From: Sinonovacula constricta
Taxonomy: Eukaryota > Mollusca > Bivalvia > Cardiida > Solecurtidae
Direction of reading: 5' to 3'
Length of the DNA stretch: 64,000 bases
Assembly: GCA_007844125.1 (NCBI GenBank)
Contig: CM017558.1
Coordinates: 50,675,831 to 50,739,830 of the forward strand
Shown here piece after piece: positions 26,191 through 38,982 of the stretch (its first letter is position 1; the number at the start of each line of letters is the position of its first letter). The notes under the pieces were generated by a model. The model saw nothing but the letters and a program-made list of their open reading frames with translations. It was not told where the DNA came from and did no database searches. A program made the translations under genes and the position numbers.

Positions 26191-28339
26191 ATAAACGACT
26201 CCCTCCTTAATTTGTTTTGTCTCTTTTCATTCTCTCATTGTTTCTCTACCTCTCTCACTCTCCTCTTTCTTTCTCCCTATACTTGAATTATCACGTTCCC
26301 TGCCTATCTCAAAAATTCTCCCTGATTATGCCCCTATTCCCTTCATTGCCCCTGTAGTTTTCGCCTATACCAGTATGTGACGAGCAAAGCCTATTTGAAA
26401 AAGCTCGCCAAACACCATTATACTCGTGACCAAATGTAAACAGATAGAAATGAGCCTTGATACAGACACTGTATAATGTTGACATTTCATAAACCCAGAC
26501 TGTGAGGGCGCAAAAATATAGTTGTGGGTCATATAAGAAAATACCTCAGACAAGTTACTTGACATATACACATGTTAATTAAATGATCTACTGGTCTTGC
26601 ATGTGTGGTTTTGTTTATTCATAGATTACACTGTAACATAGGCAAAGACACGATACGATGCATGATTTTGCTTATTGTCGAAAAGTAGACTTGGTTTCGG
26701 GGGTTTTTTGTTTTGTAGTTGAGTTTCTTTTGTTTTAAAGATATTAGCAATAAAATTGAAAGAAAGATTACACCATTCATTTCCTGGGAAAAGTACCTGT
26801 GGTTGATTGAACATATTTAGTAATGATACGGTTTACTAATGTTAACTCTTAACCGTGAGTTTTAACTAAAACATGATTATCATTTCAAAATAATTTTACA
26901 ACAAATCGGAGACTTTTAAACGTGTACCCTCCATCTGGGGTATAAATCTTCGTTTATATGTTCTTCTACATGAGGCTGCGCTAAAAAGGTATATTCATAT
27001 GCAATATAGCTACTTTAATGGACATTTAAATGGGTAAGAAAAGACATGGATTTTTTACTTGCATCAAAGCTATGTACATTGTATCACTATCCAGATACTG
27101 AAACCTTATAGGCAGTGACGCTACTCTGGTTATATGTCATATCTCATACTGGGATTTTGTAATTAGCTGTCGGATATCTTATCATAATACAGTATCACAT
27201 ACCGGAAATGTACAAATATCAACCCTTTGATTAGATGGGTCCGTGGTTATATGTTATAATTTAAATATATGATGTAAAAAGTAAATGCCTAAAGGTTGTT
27301 ACAAAAGGAATCCAAAGGACCGTTGATTAATATGAAATGTATTTAATGCAAATGGTTTCGTGTTGTGTTGCATGGCATATTAGGAAGTATGCTCATTGAA
27401 TGCGCTTTCAGATTCACACACAAAACCTTAAATGGTAAAATTCACCAAATAAAAATTAATTTGCCTACAGGTATATTGACACATTCTAAAATTGAACTGA
27501 AAACACGTGTTCGATGTATTTGCAAGCTAGTCATGTCCATATACTTCAACAAATCGTTCAAAGTATCTGAGCAAACCTACTTTGGTTGTTGTTTTTTAAA
27601 CTAAGGGGTGTTTACGAACAAAGTTAAATCCCAAGTTAGGCTAGAAACGAAGCATGTTCCGCCGCATTAACCTGATGTTGGCCGCGTTAGATATACTTGA
27701 ACCTTAAGTTTTTTTAAACAACGCAAGATCAATATAAAATGTTTGTACTATTTAAAGCTTGTGTTGCATATATTCTGGTTAAAGAATTATTTTAGCGTTA
27801 TTACAATTTTAATGCACTAACAAAGCTGCGTATTTTTGTTGTTTGTGGAACCTTCGTGATCATTCTGTCTTAAAAAAAAAATATTCCGCATTATCGAGTC
27901 TATATTTTAAAAAATGACCTGCTTATCATGTCTTCTTTTTTAACCACATGTCGTTAATAAACTAGCCACTTTGCAGACGTATCACCCAAAGCAGTACAGC
28001 ATTTAAAGCACCCTGCAAGATTCTAGGCCTGCTTCGGAACTACTTCCATAACCATCTCCATAGCAATAATGAACTAAGACTAGATTGTGTTGATATAAGC
28101 CTATTACTCAGAAATAAATATGACATTGACAACATTTAACATCTTCTTATATGAAACTGCGTATAAAAGGGTATATTGTACAATACAGGAACAACGCTTC
28201 TACTAAATAACTGGTCCCTCATTCGCACTACATGTATGACATGTCAATCTTTCAACACAATATCAAAACAGTTTAAGCTATACCAGCATATCAACAGAAT
28301 CTCAATTAAGACGTATCAGCAGATTAGATTGTAACTTAC
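26191..28339. other. Unannotated DNA, at least partly intron of the minus-strand GRXCR-like gene
   Basis: The splice donor at 28339-28338 (minus strand) means transcription of the GRXCR-like gene continues leftward into this interval. No further exon with glutaredoxin or CxxC-rich similarity was recognised, so the intron may be long or its exons too short to spot by eye. Confidence 0.4.
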
Positions 28340-28777
28340 CGCGTTCATGCTGTCTGGATCTAGGAAAGTTGCAATTCCGGCTCGAACCCGGTTCTTAAAT
28401 CCCCGAACACTTCCCCGCCGGCTGACAATCTGCCGTTCCTTGATGGTTTCCGGGTCAGTTATATCCCGACGGCCCACGAACACTTTTTCACTGTCTGTCT
28501 CTATCAGCTCTTTGATTTGAAGGGAACTCAGAGACGCTATTTTGATTTTGCCGTTGGCCGGCTGCGGCTCCTTGTAGGATTTGAACCCGTTCTCAGCCAA
28601 CTTGGAGTAATTTTTCTCCATCTGTTGCAGATGGTTGAATGTATTCTCCGAGGCGCTCCTGTGGAACGGCCGGGGTGGTTCTGGCGCCGGCCGCTTCTTA
28701 CGAGACCCGAGTCCGATCCCGGAATCATCCTGGCTTCCGTTTTCCATCCGGAAGCGTTTCCAGAAACGTTCAACCTT
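28340..28777 (-). CDS. GRXCR-like glutaredoxin-domain cysteine-rich protein, first coding exon (partial gene)
   Basis: The reading frame opens at ATG 28747 (MENGSQDDSGIG) and gives 136 residues to a clean donor (gcg|gtaagt, exon end 28340, phase 0). Seen: a low-complexity, proline/basic N-terminus (KKRPAPEPPRP) and a conserved-looking block EIVSRR-like 'RQIVSRRGSVRGFKNRVRAG' just before the donor. Known: GRXCR1 and its invertebrate relatives carry a GTVRGxKxxVxAGxA segment upstream of their glutaredoxin fold; vertebrate GRXCR1 works in hair-cell stereocilia. The match is from memory of the family and covers only this block, so the name is tentative. An in-frame TAG lies at 28780-28778 right upstream. 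'tacttttatttag' there also looks like a 3' splice site, so the exon probably starts at 28777 with 10 non-coding or optional codons before the ATG. The domain-bearing exons were not found. Confidence 0.6.
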
Positions 28778-29485
28778 CTAAATAAAAGTATGCACTCTGT
28801 GCTCTGTTCTGACTAGTACGCACTGTAATCCACGATTTTATCACATTTCTCTACAATTTAACGGACCATAATTTCATTTTTTTCACTGCTCACATAAAAA
28901 TTCCGTTGTAACTTTGAATGATTCTCTGTTAGCATCCGCCAATCTGTTCTCGCACTGCCGGTTTGCTTCCCCCACAATGTTTCGCTTATTGAGGATGAAT
29001 AAATAATATATCGGATGTAAACTCTATACCCTACCTAGCCAAAGCATCTGACCAATGTGTGAAATCAATAGGGCGCGGTGTGCAGGCAATATAGCAGGTA
29101 TGTTTCCTCCCTCTCTGTAAAACTGTTATATACCGGTGTTTTACAGCGAGGAACTATCTATTGTCTGTCCCTTGTTATATTATGTCCGCCCTGTTGTACA
29201 ATCACACTATCATTGTCACACCATCTCCAATGTAGAGAGATGAAAAACCATCCTCAGGTAAAACTGGTCACATGATTGCTATATTTAGCCGTGTGACGCT
29301 AGGCTTGCTTAAGTGTCCTCTTTATACATATAAAATCACTTCACATTTGCTTGTCTCTCTGTTCACTGTATCATACCTCCACAGCCGAGCTCGTCTTTAT
29401 TTTATGACAGTGTAATTTGCAAGCCTTAAAGTAGTAAAAATGTTAACTGTTTACACATGGCAATGAAACAGAACGGACAACTCAC

Positions 29486-29560
29486 CTGTTGGACAGAAAT
29501 CAATTTCTAACACCAGAAGAACAGGCGAACGTGTCCTGATAAAGAAAATTCCGATATTAA
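29486..29560 (-). other. Candidate 5'-UTR exon of the GRXCR-like gene
   Basis: On the minus strand 'ctgtccaacag|gtgagttg' is a strong splice donor (intron begins at 29485). It would pair with the acceptor at 28778 to give a 708-bp intron in the 5' UTR. The upstream limit of the exon is a guess; no protein similarity is expected. Confidence 0.4.
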
Positions 29561-30884
29561 ACTGTCATATGGTTTTTGCTCTGTGCGCTGTACACTAAAC
29601 ATTATTATTAAGCCGTGTAGAAAAGCCGTCACTGCATTTTTGTGTTAGTCGGATTGTTTTTCACAGTCAATTTTTGCCTACAACTATATGACAGCGGTGA
29701 CGGAAGTCTTTGTTCAGCTCTGAAAGATAAGGAAATACATTGGACATACAGATAAAAACTATGTCGATCACACTATCACAGTGGGTATTATGATCTCACT
29801 CCGATCCTCGGGGGAAAGTCGTGCGTTAGATTTAGCCTATTAATTTAAATCGTATTAAAATATAAAATACACAGGCGAAATGACACAGTGAATAGTTGAT
29901 GACACAGATAAATTATTATTTAGAACGCATTATTGGTAAATGTGAAAATAAGACAAAGCAGGCATTTTATTGTTGCCGTTATAACACATGCTTTTAAATT
30001 TAATGTCCCGTAGAGCCAATCAATTACAGAAGTGTGTGATCGATTAAAAAAATATAATCTTAGAGCAACTTTGAATTGATTTTTCAAGTGTCTGCCTAAT
30101 ATATATCAAGAATTTTTTATCGCGGCGATAAAACTCGCGCATGTGCATTTTTACGACAAGGTTGATTTTGAACAATAAATAACAAGGCAATAAAATACTC
30201 TGTTCACAAGACAATATGTGTTCATGATTGTGATGTCTTAAAGCTGGGAGAATCAAAAACGTCGCTACGCTTTTCAAATATTTGAGTAATATTTTTTAAT
30301 ATTTTATTTCAAATATTTTTAAAAGCTCAAAAACACCTGATCTGCAAATGCTACTAGTAATGTTTGTGAAAAAATGGATTTTTTTTTTCAAGTGGAAGAA
30401 CAGACAAATAATGTCTTAACCATTATTTAGCCCTTTTCTAACACTGAGACTATAAACTATTGTTTACAACAAGTGACATGCGAAAGAAACATTTACTTGC
30501 TCATCTTAGAAGTAAAAGGCGAATCTTTCCATAATTAATATAAAGTATTTTTCTAATGGATTTTTTATTATGCGACTTTAATGAACATATTTATGAAAAA
30601 CCCAACACTTTGTTACATAATAATGATCCAAACACATTCGTAGGCTGCATAAAATCGCATCGTGAAAAAGAAATCTAAAAATATATTAAAGGCAACACGC
30701 ATAACAACCAGAAAGTACTCAATGCAGAAGAAGCGTTAGTGCAACTTGATATGGTTGGTAAACACATGTAACAAATACTAACCCGGGTCACGAGACATTT
30801 GTTTTTAACTTACTCGAGACTTTACCAGGCTCGACAAATAGTACGTAGGTAAAACATATAATGATCAAGCCTGAGCAGCAAATA
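29561..30884. other. Unannotated DNA, possible promoter side of the GRXCR-like gene
   Basis: No gene recognised. 30230-30270 ('tgggagaatcaaaaacg', 'tacgctttt') is similar to 40568-40600 in the same orientation, a short dispersed repeat. Confidence 0.35.
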
Positions 30885-32120
30885 CTTCAGATCTAGATCC
30901 TACATTATTTGCCTTAGCGTGATCAGCTCTCAGATCTGGATCCTACATTGTTTGACTTAGCGTGATCAACTCTCAGATCTGGATCCTACATTGTTTGACT
31001 TAGCGTGATCAGCTCTCAGATCTGGATCCTACATTGTTTGACTTAGCGTGATCAGCTCTCAGATCTGGATCCTACATTGTTTGACTTAGCGTGATCTTAG
31101 CGGGAATCAACTCTCAGATCTGGATCCTTCATTGTTTGACTAAGCGTGATCAACTCTCAGATCTGGATCTACATTGTTTGCCTTAGCGTGATCAACTCTC
31201 AGATCTGGATCTACATTATTTGCCTTAGCGTGATCAACTCTCAGATCTTGATCTACATTGTTTGCCTTAGCGTGATCAACTCTCAGATCTGGATCTACAT
31301 TGTTTGACTTAGCGTGATCAACTCTCAGATCTGGATCTACATTGTTTGACTTAGCGTGATCAACTCTCAGATCTGGATCTACATTGTTTGACTTAGCGTG
31401 ATCAACTCTCAGATCTAGATCCTACATTGTTTGACTTAGCGTGATCAACTCTCAGATCTGGATCTACATTGTTTGACTTAGCGTGATCAACTCTCAGATC
31501 TGGATCTACATTGTTTGCCTTAGCGTGATCAACTCTCAGATCTGGATCTACATTGTTGCCTTAGCGTGATCAACTCTCAGATCTGGATCTACATTGTTTG
31601 ACTTAGCGTGATCAGCTCATAGATCTGGATCTACATTGTTTGCCTTAGCGGGATCAACTTTCAGATCTGGTTCTACATTATTTGCCTTAGCGTGATCAAC
31701 TCTCAGAACTGGATCTACATTATTTGCCTTAGCGTTATTAACTTTCAGATCTGGATCTACATTATCTGCCTTCGCGTGACCAACTTTCAGATCTGGATCT
31801 ACATTATTTGCCTTAGCGTGATCAACTCTCAGAACTGGATCTACATTATTTGCCTTAGCGTGATCAACTTTCAGATCTGGATCTACATTTTTTGCCTTTG
31901 GGTGATCAGCTCTCAGATCTGGATCTACATTATTTGCCTCAGCGCGATCAACTCACCGATCTGGATCTAGATTATTTGCCTTATCGTGATCAACTCTCAG
32001 ACCTGGATCTACATTATTTGCCTTAGCGTGATCAGCTCTCACATCCGGATCTTCATTATTTGCCTTAGCGTGATCAACTTTCAGATCTTGATCTACATTT
32101 TTTTACCTTTAAGTGATCAA
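30885..32120. repeat. 42/43-bp satellite array, about 29 copies
   Basis: Unit 'gatctggatctacattgttt' + 'gacttagcgtgatcaactct' + 'ca', 42 bp. The first units carry an extra C (ggatcc, 43 bp). Variants gcctt/gactt and tcaact/tcagct are distributed in blocks, and the right third drifts (ttatt, tttca). Each unit holds nested 6-bp palindromes (AGATCT, TGATCA, some GGATCC). There is no unique spacer between units, so it is not a CRISPR-like structure. A related, shorter motif occurs at 60030-60425. Confidence 0.93.
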
Positions 32121-33698
32121 CTCGGGCATAGCTGGCTTAGAGCTTAAAGCTCTGGACAATGTCACCTTCACCAGAAAGGTTAATATTACAGAATATCACC
32201 GAGCGAATCATCGCGTGCAAACTCTTGACTTATTTATACAAGATTTACATAAATGTTTATCATAGATAATGATATAGCTGTTCTTGAAAATGAAACCTAT
32301 ATGAATTTTTACATTATTTAGTGACAGCCGACAAACTGCGTTGTTAATTTTCAGCCACGTTTATTCAAGACGTGTAAAATGTCGTAATAGGCATGTACAT
32401 TGTTTAATTTTAAGTTGTTTAGTTTTTGCTGTGGGTTTTTTTGCACTTACCACATAGACGTAACAAAAGTGCAAAATGATGTATATCAGATATCTGTCAG
32501 TGTCGTCAACGTTGGTAATGTAAAATCAAATTCTGTGCCCTGTGCATATGGCATTTTCCTTGTAGCATTTCCCTAACGCTTAAATACTCATGGCTATTTA
32601 AATTAATAACTATAAATAGTTACGAACATTTACATTTTACACACAAAAATGCATTGCAAAACGACAATGTACACTGGCGGAATAAATGACATTAAATATT
32701 AAGTTCATGAACTGGATACTTACTTGTTTATGCATGTATCTTTATCCAACTAAAAACCCGCCCTACTCGCATGTAGATCCACATTCCTCCGGGCTATTTA
32801 ATCAGATGGTTATCGTATTGATATTGCCTATAATGAACACACCTATACTAGTTAGTTTATCTGTCAGGGTACAACAATGCCCACTACCCCTATACTATAT
32901 AAGACCCGAGGGGCAAGGGATGACCACAATTATACCACTAGCCGGTCGGTCATAAGCTGTAATATCTGCCAGTAACCAATGCTTGGATTTTAATTCCCGT
33001 GTCCATTTATCACTACCACTGGCTAGTCCTTAGTAGGCCTACAATATCAAGGTTGTGATGTCTGCTATATTATATAATTTTGTTTCTAGTTGTTGCTTTT
33101 ATTTGACACAATAATCTTTTTTTCATTCTAGTTAGTTCTTAAATCAGCGACATAAGTCCTGATTGGTTGAAACTCTCAATTACTGTTGATGTTTTACATG
33201 ATAAAATATGTCTTTTATACACATGTACAGAGGTATATGGTAATTAACACATGTACAGGGGAACATGGTAATTGTATTAATTTATGTTTTTATTATGATC
33301 TTACCTAATAACATAAATGTAACGTTTTGTTTTTACATCTGCCCTGCTATTATTTTGTAGTCTTCGTCTCACTACTGCCATAATTTTGTTTCTGAGGAAC
33401 CTTACTTAAACTGCATTGGATTATTTACCCTGTTGCTCGACCTTCAAAACCAATGTTTTATGAGGACCAGAGAAAATATATATTGGACGATGATATAATG
33501 ATCAATAAGTTAATTTACTTTGACAATGGTGATATCCATAATGCAAAAGTAAATTACATACTGACAAGAGATATAAATAATACACATTTTAAAGAAGTTT
33601 GGTGAAAGTTTTCATTGGTACGGAACACGGAAGCACACGATCCGCATTTTGTAGTTAAATTACAATATCAATATCTGGCCAATACGTGTCTTGAAATT
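32121..33698. other. Unannotated DNA
   Basis: No supported gene; small frames such as 32686-32955 lack similarity. Confidence 0.4.
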
Positions 33699-33790
33699 CC
33701 TCGGCCACTCACCCCGTGGGATTGAGTCCCAGTCAGGACTAGAACTTTCATGTATTGGAGTTTTCCAGCTAATCTGCGGTGGTTCTTTTC
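33699..33790 (+). mobile_element. SINE family A fragment
   Basis: 'cccgtgggattgagtcccag' is a decayed B box. It is followed by the family body 'aactttcatg.attggagttttccagctaatctgcggtggtt', shared with 36170-36240. The A-box half and the tail are lost. Confidence 0.6.
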
Positions 33791-34603
33791 TTTTGATGGA
33801 CACTGTAAGTTGTTTTTGCTTTGACTGATTCATATTTCACTACAGTGTTCTAGTTTTCATGTCTTTATTTTTTTCCTCTTTTTTTCGCTTCTAGCGTAAC
33901 ACGTTGTTTTATCTATGGTGTACATTGGTGAAATGGAAATCCTCTCCCTTTTTAGTTAATATCCGAGGTATTCCAAAAAGTAGGTAGGTCCATTTAGTTG
34001 GAATTCTTGGACTTAAACGTCAGTTCTTTTGTAAAAAAAATCATTTAAATACTTATAGATATGTTATTTAAAAAAGAAAATGGAAGTTTTTGTTGATGAT
34101 GGCTAACCTGGGTATCAAAAGAAATGCTGAATAGCCGCCATACACTCCATAGAGCAAAGCTTAAAAACCAATTAAGACAAATGAAACGACCTACTTGCAT
34201 ATCGGGATTATTTAGGGGAGACTATTCATACTTGTCTCTCATTCCGTGACACGGAGATGAAGTTTCAGTTTCCATAGGGGCTTAGTAAGATGATGTATGT
34301 TTGATATAAGATTGTGTATTGTAAAGTATCGCGTTCGTTGTTTAGATGAGTTGACGTGTATTTTATTTAATCTGCGATGTAAGTTTCCAAATTTTAAAGA
34401 ACCCCTAAAATAAAAAAATAAAATCTCTTCTACACTTCCTTTTATTAAATGTTGAAGTTGATTACTTTTAACCTTTTCCGGAGAATGCAGAAAAAAAATT
34501 GATAAAATAAAGCATTGACTAAGACACCTTCGGCAGTTTCTGGACAATTTATCGACCATTTCCAAAGGGCACTATTGCTTTGAACGTGTCAAGCGACTTG
34601 GTC
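33791..34603. other. Unannotated DNA
   Basis: No supported gene or repeat. Confidence 0.4.
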
Positions 34604-34616
34604 ACAGTTGGTCAAA

Positions 34617-34941
34617 CCGGACCTGGTAGCGCAATCGGTAGAGCGTCGGCTCCAGGTACGGGAGGCCCCGGGTTCGATCCCGGGCCGCGACGTACCACAG
34701 TCGTTAAAAATGGTAGTGGTATGGCTCCCTTGCTAACGCTCAAGCAAATATAAGGGTAGTTCCACGACTGGTTGGCTCAGGTGTCAGGATAATGTGACTG
34801 GGTGTGGTATCATGCCAGGTGTTCACGTCATGCTATACACAGTGAAGGCATCACTATATCTGCTTCAATGTGGACACCGTCTCCAGATAACTGAAATACT
34901 GTTGGTGGGACGATAAACCCAATAAACAAACAAACAAACAA
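34617..34941 (+). mobile_element. tRNA-derived SINE, family B, intact with 13-bp target duplication
   Basis: The head 'tagcgcaatcggtagagcg' (A box) and 'gggttcgatcccgggcc' (B box at about 34670) are those of a tRNA. The body includes 'tggttggctcaggtgtcagg' and 'ataatgtgactgggtg', and the tail is (aaac)n. A perfect 13-bp direct repeat ACAGTTGGTCAAA flanks it (34604-34616 and 34942-34954). A second, 5'-truncated copy is at 41425. The perfect duplication implies a recent insertion. Confidence 0.9.
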
Positions 34942-34954
34942 ACAGTTGGTCAAA

Positions 34955-35948
34955 TGCGCATTTTTGTTTAAATAAAGAAAACCTTTGTTGAACCACAATT
35001 AGTATTTTTGTAAAATATTAACGCTGATCACTAGAGAAATATGCCCCCAACATGAGGGAAGAAATACATTGTCAAATTCAACAGTTGCTTCCCTTGTACA
35101 ATATTTACAAATGTACTTTCAGACTTTGTACTGTAGAAACACCGATCTCATGGGCAAACGGTAGCTAAATTTAACTGAAAGAAGGTAGGATTAAGGTGTT
35201 CTTTGTTGTCTTCATAACATGTTTATTACTATCGTTCAAATAATGCATTCATTGGCAGTTATCTGAAGATGCAATGGTCGAGCTATATTTAACACGTCAT
35301 TTATTTACCAGACTTGACGAGATGCAACTCTGTTAGATCTAGTGTAATTTATGCATACATGCGCAGAAAACTTTGCACATACACCCGTGTTTCTTCTTCT
35401 AGATAAGTTATGTATATGTATGTTTGTTTCTTTGATAATTTGCATGATTTATTTTCTTTCGATTATTTTGTTCGTGCGATTCCTTGAATAAGGAGTATTG
35501 AAATAAGGCAGATAACTCCTTCTCGATATAAATTAGAATAAATGAAGTAAATTCCCTTGGATTTTAGTTTCATTGAAATTTTTTTATAGCAGAATTTTTT
35601 TATATTTTGTAAATAAATGTAAAATTTTGATTTTTTTCTACAAAAAAGAAAATGATAATAAAAGTATGTTAGTTTGATTTTCATCCCACAAAATTATATA
35701 TTATTCTTGAACATGTTGCAATTGAACGGGTCAGAAATAAAATTCCCATTACTACTGTAGTAACCTACACTTGGGATCACTTATAAAAATGGTTTTAGTT
35801 CTGAAACATTTGGTGTGTCCTTAAAATATTTCCATTATAAAGTACATAGTAATGTCCATGTCATTGATGTTTAAGACTGCAAAATAAATGGTGATAAACA
35901 TGTGATAACAATTTCTAATACATTTAATTTCTCAACGTTTTGTGATAG
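34955..35948. other. Unannotated DNA upstream of the candidate alternative first exon
   Basis: No supported gene. This is where a promoter for the exon at 35949 would lie, but no motif was decisive. Confidence 0.35.
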
Positions 35949-36049
35949 ATGGCACTCAAAGGGCTCCACAAGAAACTGTTGATAGGATCAGTTACCATAG
36001 CTGCTGCCGTTCTGTTGTATAAAACTTTGGTTGGAAGACTAAAGCACAG
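35949..36049 (+). CDS. Candidate alternative first exon of the UPF0462 gene (membrane-anchor N-terminus)
   Basis: ATG followed by 33 codons plus two bases, ending at 'aaagcacag|gtacac'. The peptide starts MALKGLHKKLL, then has a hydrophobic stretch (LIGSVTIAAAVLLY) and ends KTLVGRLKH, as in a short type II or signal-anchor segment. The exon closes in phase 2 with 'AG', exactly like the exon at 39891-39982, so it can splice to the acceptor at 40933 without a frame change (next codon AGC). The ATG sits directly after a possible acceptor (tttgtgatag). Splicing to the downstream exons is inference; phase agreement alone has a one-in-three chance. Confidence 0.45.
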
Positions 36050-36104
36050 GTACACTTGTATGTTTATCAAAGCATGTTTTTCTTAATTTGCATATAATAA
36101 TGGG

Positions 36105-36340
36105 GAGGGACGCCCTTGGTAGACTGGTTTGAGTCACTGACTTGAAACACCTCAGTCCCTCACAGCGTGGGTCCGAGTTCCAATCAGGACAAGAACTTTC
36201 ATGTTGGGAGGTCTTTAGCTAACCTGTGTTGTGCCGGTGGTTTTACCCAAACATAAGTCTGGGGTCTTCCTTCACCAATGATTAGCCGCACGTTGCAGAT
36301 ATGACCATAATTGTGTCAGTGCAATGTAACAAGCAAGAAA
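36105..36340 (+). mobile_element. SINE family A, diverged copy
   Basis: Head 'gggacgcccttggtagactg', B-box-like 'gggtccgagttcc', body 'atgttgggaggtctttagct', tail 'tggggtcttccttcaccaat...gcaatgtaac'. A short flanking direct repeat (aataatg, around 36094 and 36344) may be the target duplication. It lies in the putative first intron of the long UPF0462 transcript. Confidence 0.75.
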
Positions 36341-38180
36341 ACAATAATGAGTGCTTACACTTTAGTGTCACAATTAAAATCTTTCGAAGATTGTTAACAA
36401 TGTCAAACGTCATCCAGAGGTTACACATTCGACTGCTTAGCATTGTGTAACCGGGTAACTCAACAAAATACTGATGGCCATAGGCACAATGAACATGTCA
36501 GTCACAGGTTTGGATATATTTCTGTTTATGAAGGGAGTTAGTGTAAGTGATGTTCAATTGGCCAGAGATCGAAGTTGCTTAAGTTACCAGCAGTCAATGC
36601 AGAGGATGTATGATTGTACACCAACAGTAGGCTGACAGTGGCTGTAAAAAATAGCTAGCCTAGCGTGTTGTAGCCTAGCTCCATGTAAATTACTTTAAGT
36701 CGAGGCTTTAAAGTCAGATGCAATAACTTTGTTCATAAGCATGAACTTTTTTTACTTAAGTCTGTCGGAAAACCGCGACCATTGTTGGTGAAAAAAATGT
36801 CTTAGATGTCAATTTTCCATTTCAACTTTCCCCGGTAATTAACCTCATAGAAAATATTTTAAAAATACATAAAAAACGTCATTCAACATGTCACTGAACT
36901 TAATGCAGCTTTTCGGTTTTATTTGGCAATGTAACATATTTTGGGCGGTGTCCTTGAGAGTTATGACAAAGCTGGATGTCGGAAGCACACAGGATTGACC
37001 CTGCATGGTATTCCTGCCTGATTTATATGTCTAAGGAGACAACACTCGTAAATTGTGCCCAGGCAGGCTTAAAATGATAACATTAATATTGTTGTTTGTA
37101 TAAAACTTTAATAATTCAGATATACATGAAATGCAGACTTATGAATGAACGACGCCGCGTACGAATATCACTCATTGACTAGAAGAAAGGGTCAAAATTG
37201 GGAGCGAACTGCCATTAGAAAGAGTGTTCCACTTACTATGCATTATCTAGTTGGCCGAGATATTTGTCGCGCTGTGCCTTACTGTCGTCTGGACTCTAAG
37301 CCAGGTTATGTAATGTCAGATGTCCTTCGTATCATCTTTGCATTTCTGTATAAAGCTACCGCTCGCTCTCCGGGAAGGAGTGGCTCGCGAGGGAGTTTTA
37401 GATTCAGATCACATGGGTTTAATAGGCAGAAGTTAATTTCTCAGTTATTTTGGTTAAATCTGGCATGAACATTTATTTAAGACCTAACTTAAGTCAAAAT
37501 GTAAAATCCTATAGAAAGTATTGAATATTTAATAAAATGGTTTCTATTAAAGGATGTAAGTCACTCTGATTTAACTGTTGCCCCAAAGTATAATCTATAT
37601 TTATTTAGAAGAGGTGTTTATTTGCAACTGAATACTTGCCTGCTTACCAATGTGCTTTACATTTGATATACTGCGGAATAATTTTGACCATTGTTTGCGC
37701 ATCTGTAATCGCTTACAGGGTACCGCTTACACCGCCCAAACAGCGCTTCTGAGCACAATGATTTATTTATGTCACATTTATTCAAGAACAAGGTTATTCA
37801 TTGCGAAAAACATACTGGCATTTAGGCGTTGGTTCGGAGATCACCGGCAGTTTTTCGCCTTCCTTTTTTTATTTTAATTAGAAAAGTTAAATTAATTTGT
37901 CAACATTTTTGTTCAATTTTGTAAACTCGAGTGAATCAATTTAAAATGTGTTCTACTTTGTATTATATTAATTAAAGTGCTACCTAAAATGTCTGTTAAA
38001 CATCTAACTTCTCTGGGCAAAATACTTGTGCAATAAACATACAAAACGAGCTGTATGCAATAAGGCAAAACCTAGAAAAAGTACCAAAAACATCAACAAA
38101 TAAAGAAACGAGAAAGAAAGTGATAAACAATGACAGAAATTGCACACAAAGATGTTAGAGCGGTGAAATTCAAATCAATA
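36341..38180. other. Unannotated DNA (putative long first intron)
   Basis: A 107-residue frame at 37145-37468 (+) and a 75-residue frame at 37650-37877 (+) show no recognisable family and no convincing splice sites. No repeat seen. Confidence 0.4.
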
Positions 38181-38352
38181 GGTAAATAAGAAAAGGTCCT
38201 ATCAAAACTCTCACAGATATTTAAATTTTATCTACCAGAAGTGAAAGGCAAACAAGGTAAATGCAAATGTGAAAAACAACAACACAGAGACGAGACATAA
38301 CACACATAAAGAAAAACCATCAGTTACCGCCTTGGAACGGTCAATCGGCAAA
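38181..38352 (-). repeat. Dispersed repeat, copy 2 (inverted relative to 3698-3867)
   Basis: Reverse complement of 3698-3867 with minor differences, running from 'aggtaaataagaaaaggtcc' to 'ggtcaatcggcaaa'. Confidence 0.75.
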
Positions 38353-38763
38353 GTATACTGTTTAACCATTAAGGCCATAATATATGTATTGTACTTTACT
38401 AACAACGGTCAAAGAACTTATTAAGTTTACTATTTTCTTCGTGCTTTTGTTATCATAAGACCCTAAATTTAAGGTAAGGCAAGTCTTCGAAGTTTGACAT
38501 AACATTGTCGAAAACTAGTGAGTTTCAGTTAAAGGTTGAAATGCAGTACTAAGAAATGATAAAGACTCCCACAAAGCATAGATAAGTTTGGCCATTGGTC
38601 AACGTTTAAGTCTTATCAACAGGAAATGTAAAATGTGTTAAAGTACGATGGCTTAAAGGCTTCATATTTCAAAACTCGTCTTTTTTGTCCTTATGATAGT
38701 GATTTCTCTCGCGAGACTCAGCTGAAGTTTACATCATGACACAATTTGAAAGGTTAACGATGT

Positions 38764-38982
38764 AAGGTGGTAGCCGAGGGTTTGCCTATATTAAATACAT
38801 GTAACAATATCTTACCATTGTAAGTGTATGTGTTTTGAACTTAATTTCTGCCAAACGCAAATCTTAGTCTTAATAGTGACGATTATTAACAACTATACCA
38901 ATTGTGCGACAGTACAGTCGTGAACAAAATCTCTCTAAATGTATATTACATGTATTTCAAAACCTATAAATAAGCATGCTGG
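38764..38982 (+). mobile_element. MITE family 1, 5' half
   Basis: Begins 'aaggtggtagccgagggttt' and keeps 'aatacatgtaacaatatctt' and 'aaacctataaataagcatg'. The 3' half is absent. Confidence 0.7.

Noticed and set aside
30885..32120. CRISPR-like array
   Set aside because: Contiguous repeat units with no unique spacers, in a eukaryotic context.
34617..34700. tRNA gene call for SINE heads (also 8903, 55463, 58500)
   Set aside because: A and B boxes are present but acceptor and anticodon stems are incomplete, and long shared 3' bodies with target duplications show SINEs.
37145..37468. 107-residue + frame
   Set aside because: No recognisable similarity and no splice sites; could be revisited with transcript data.
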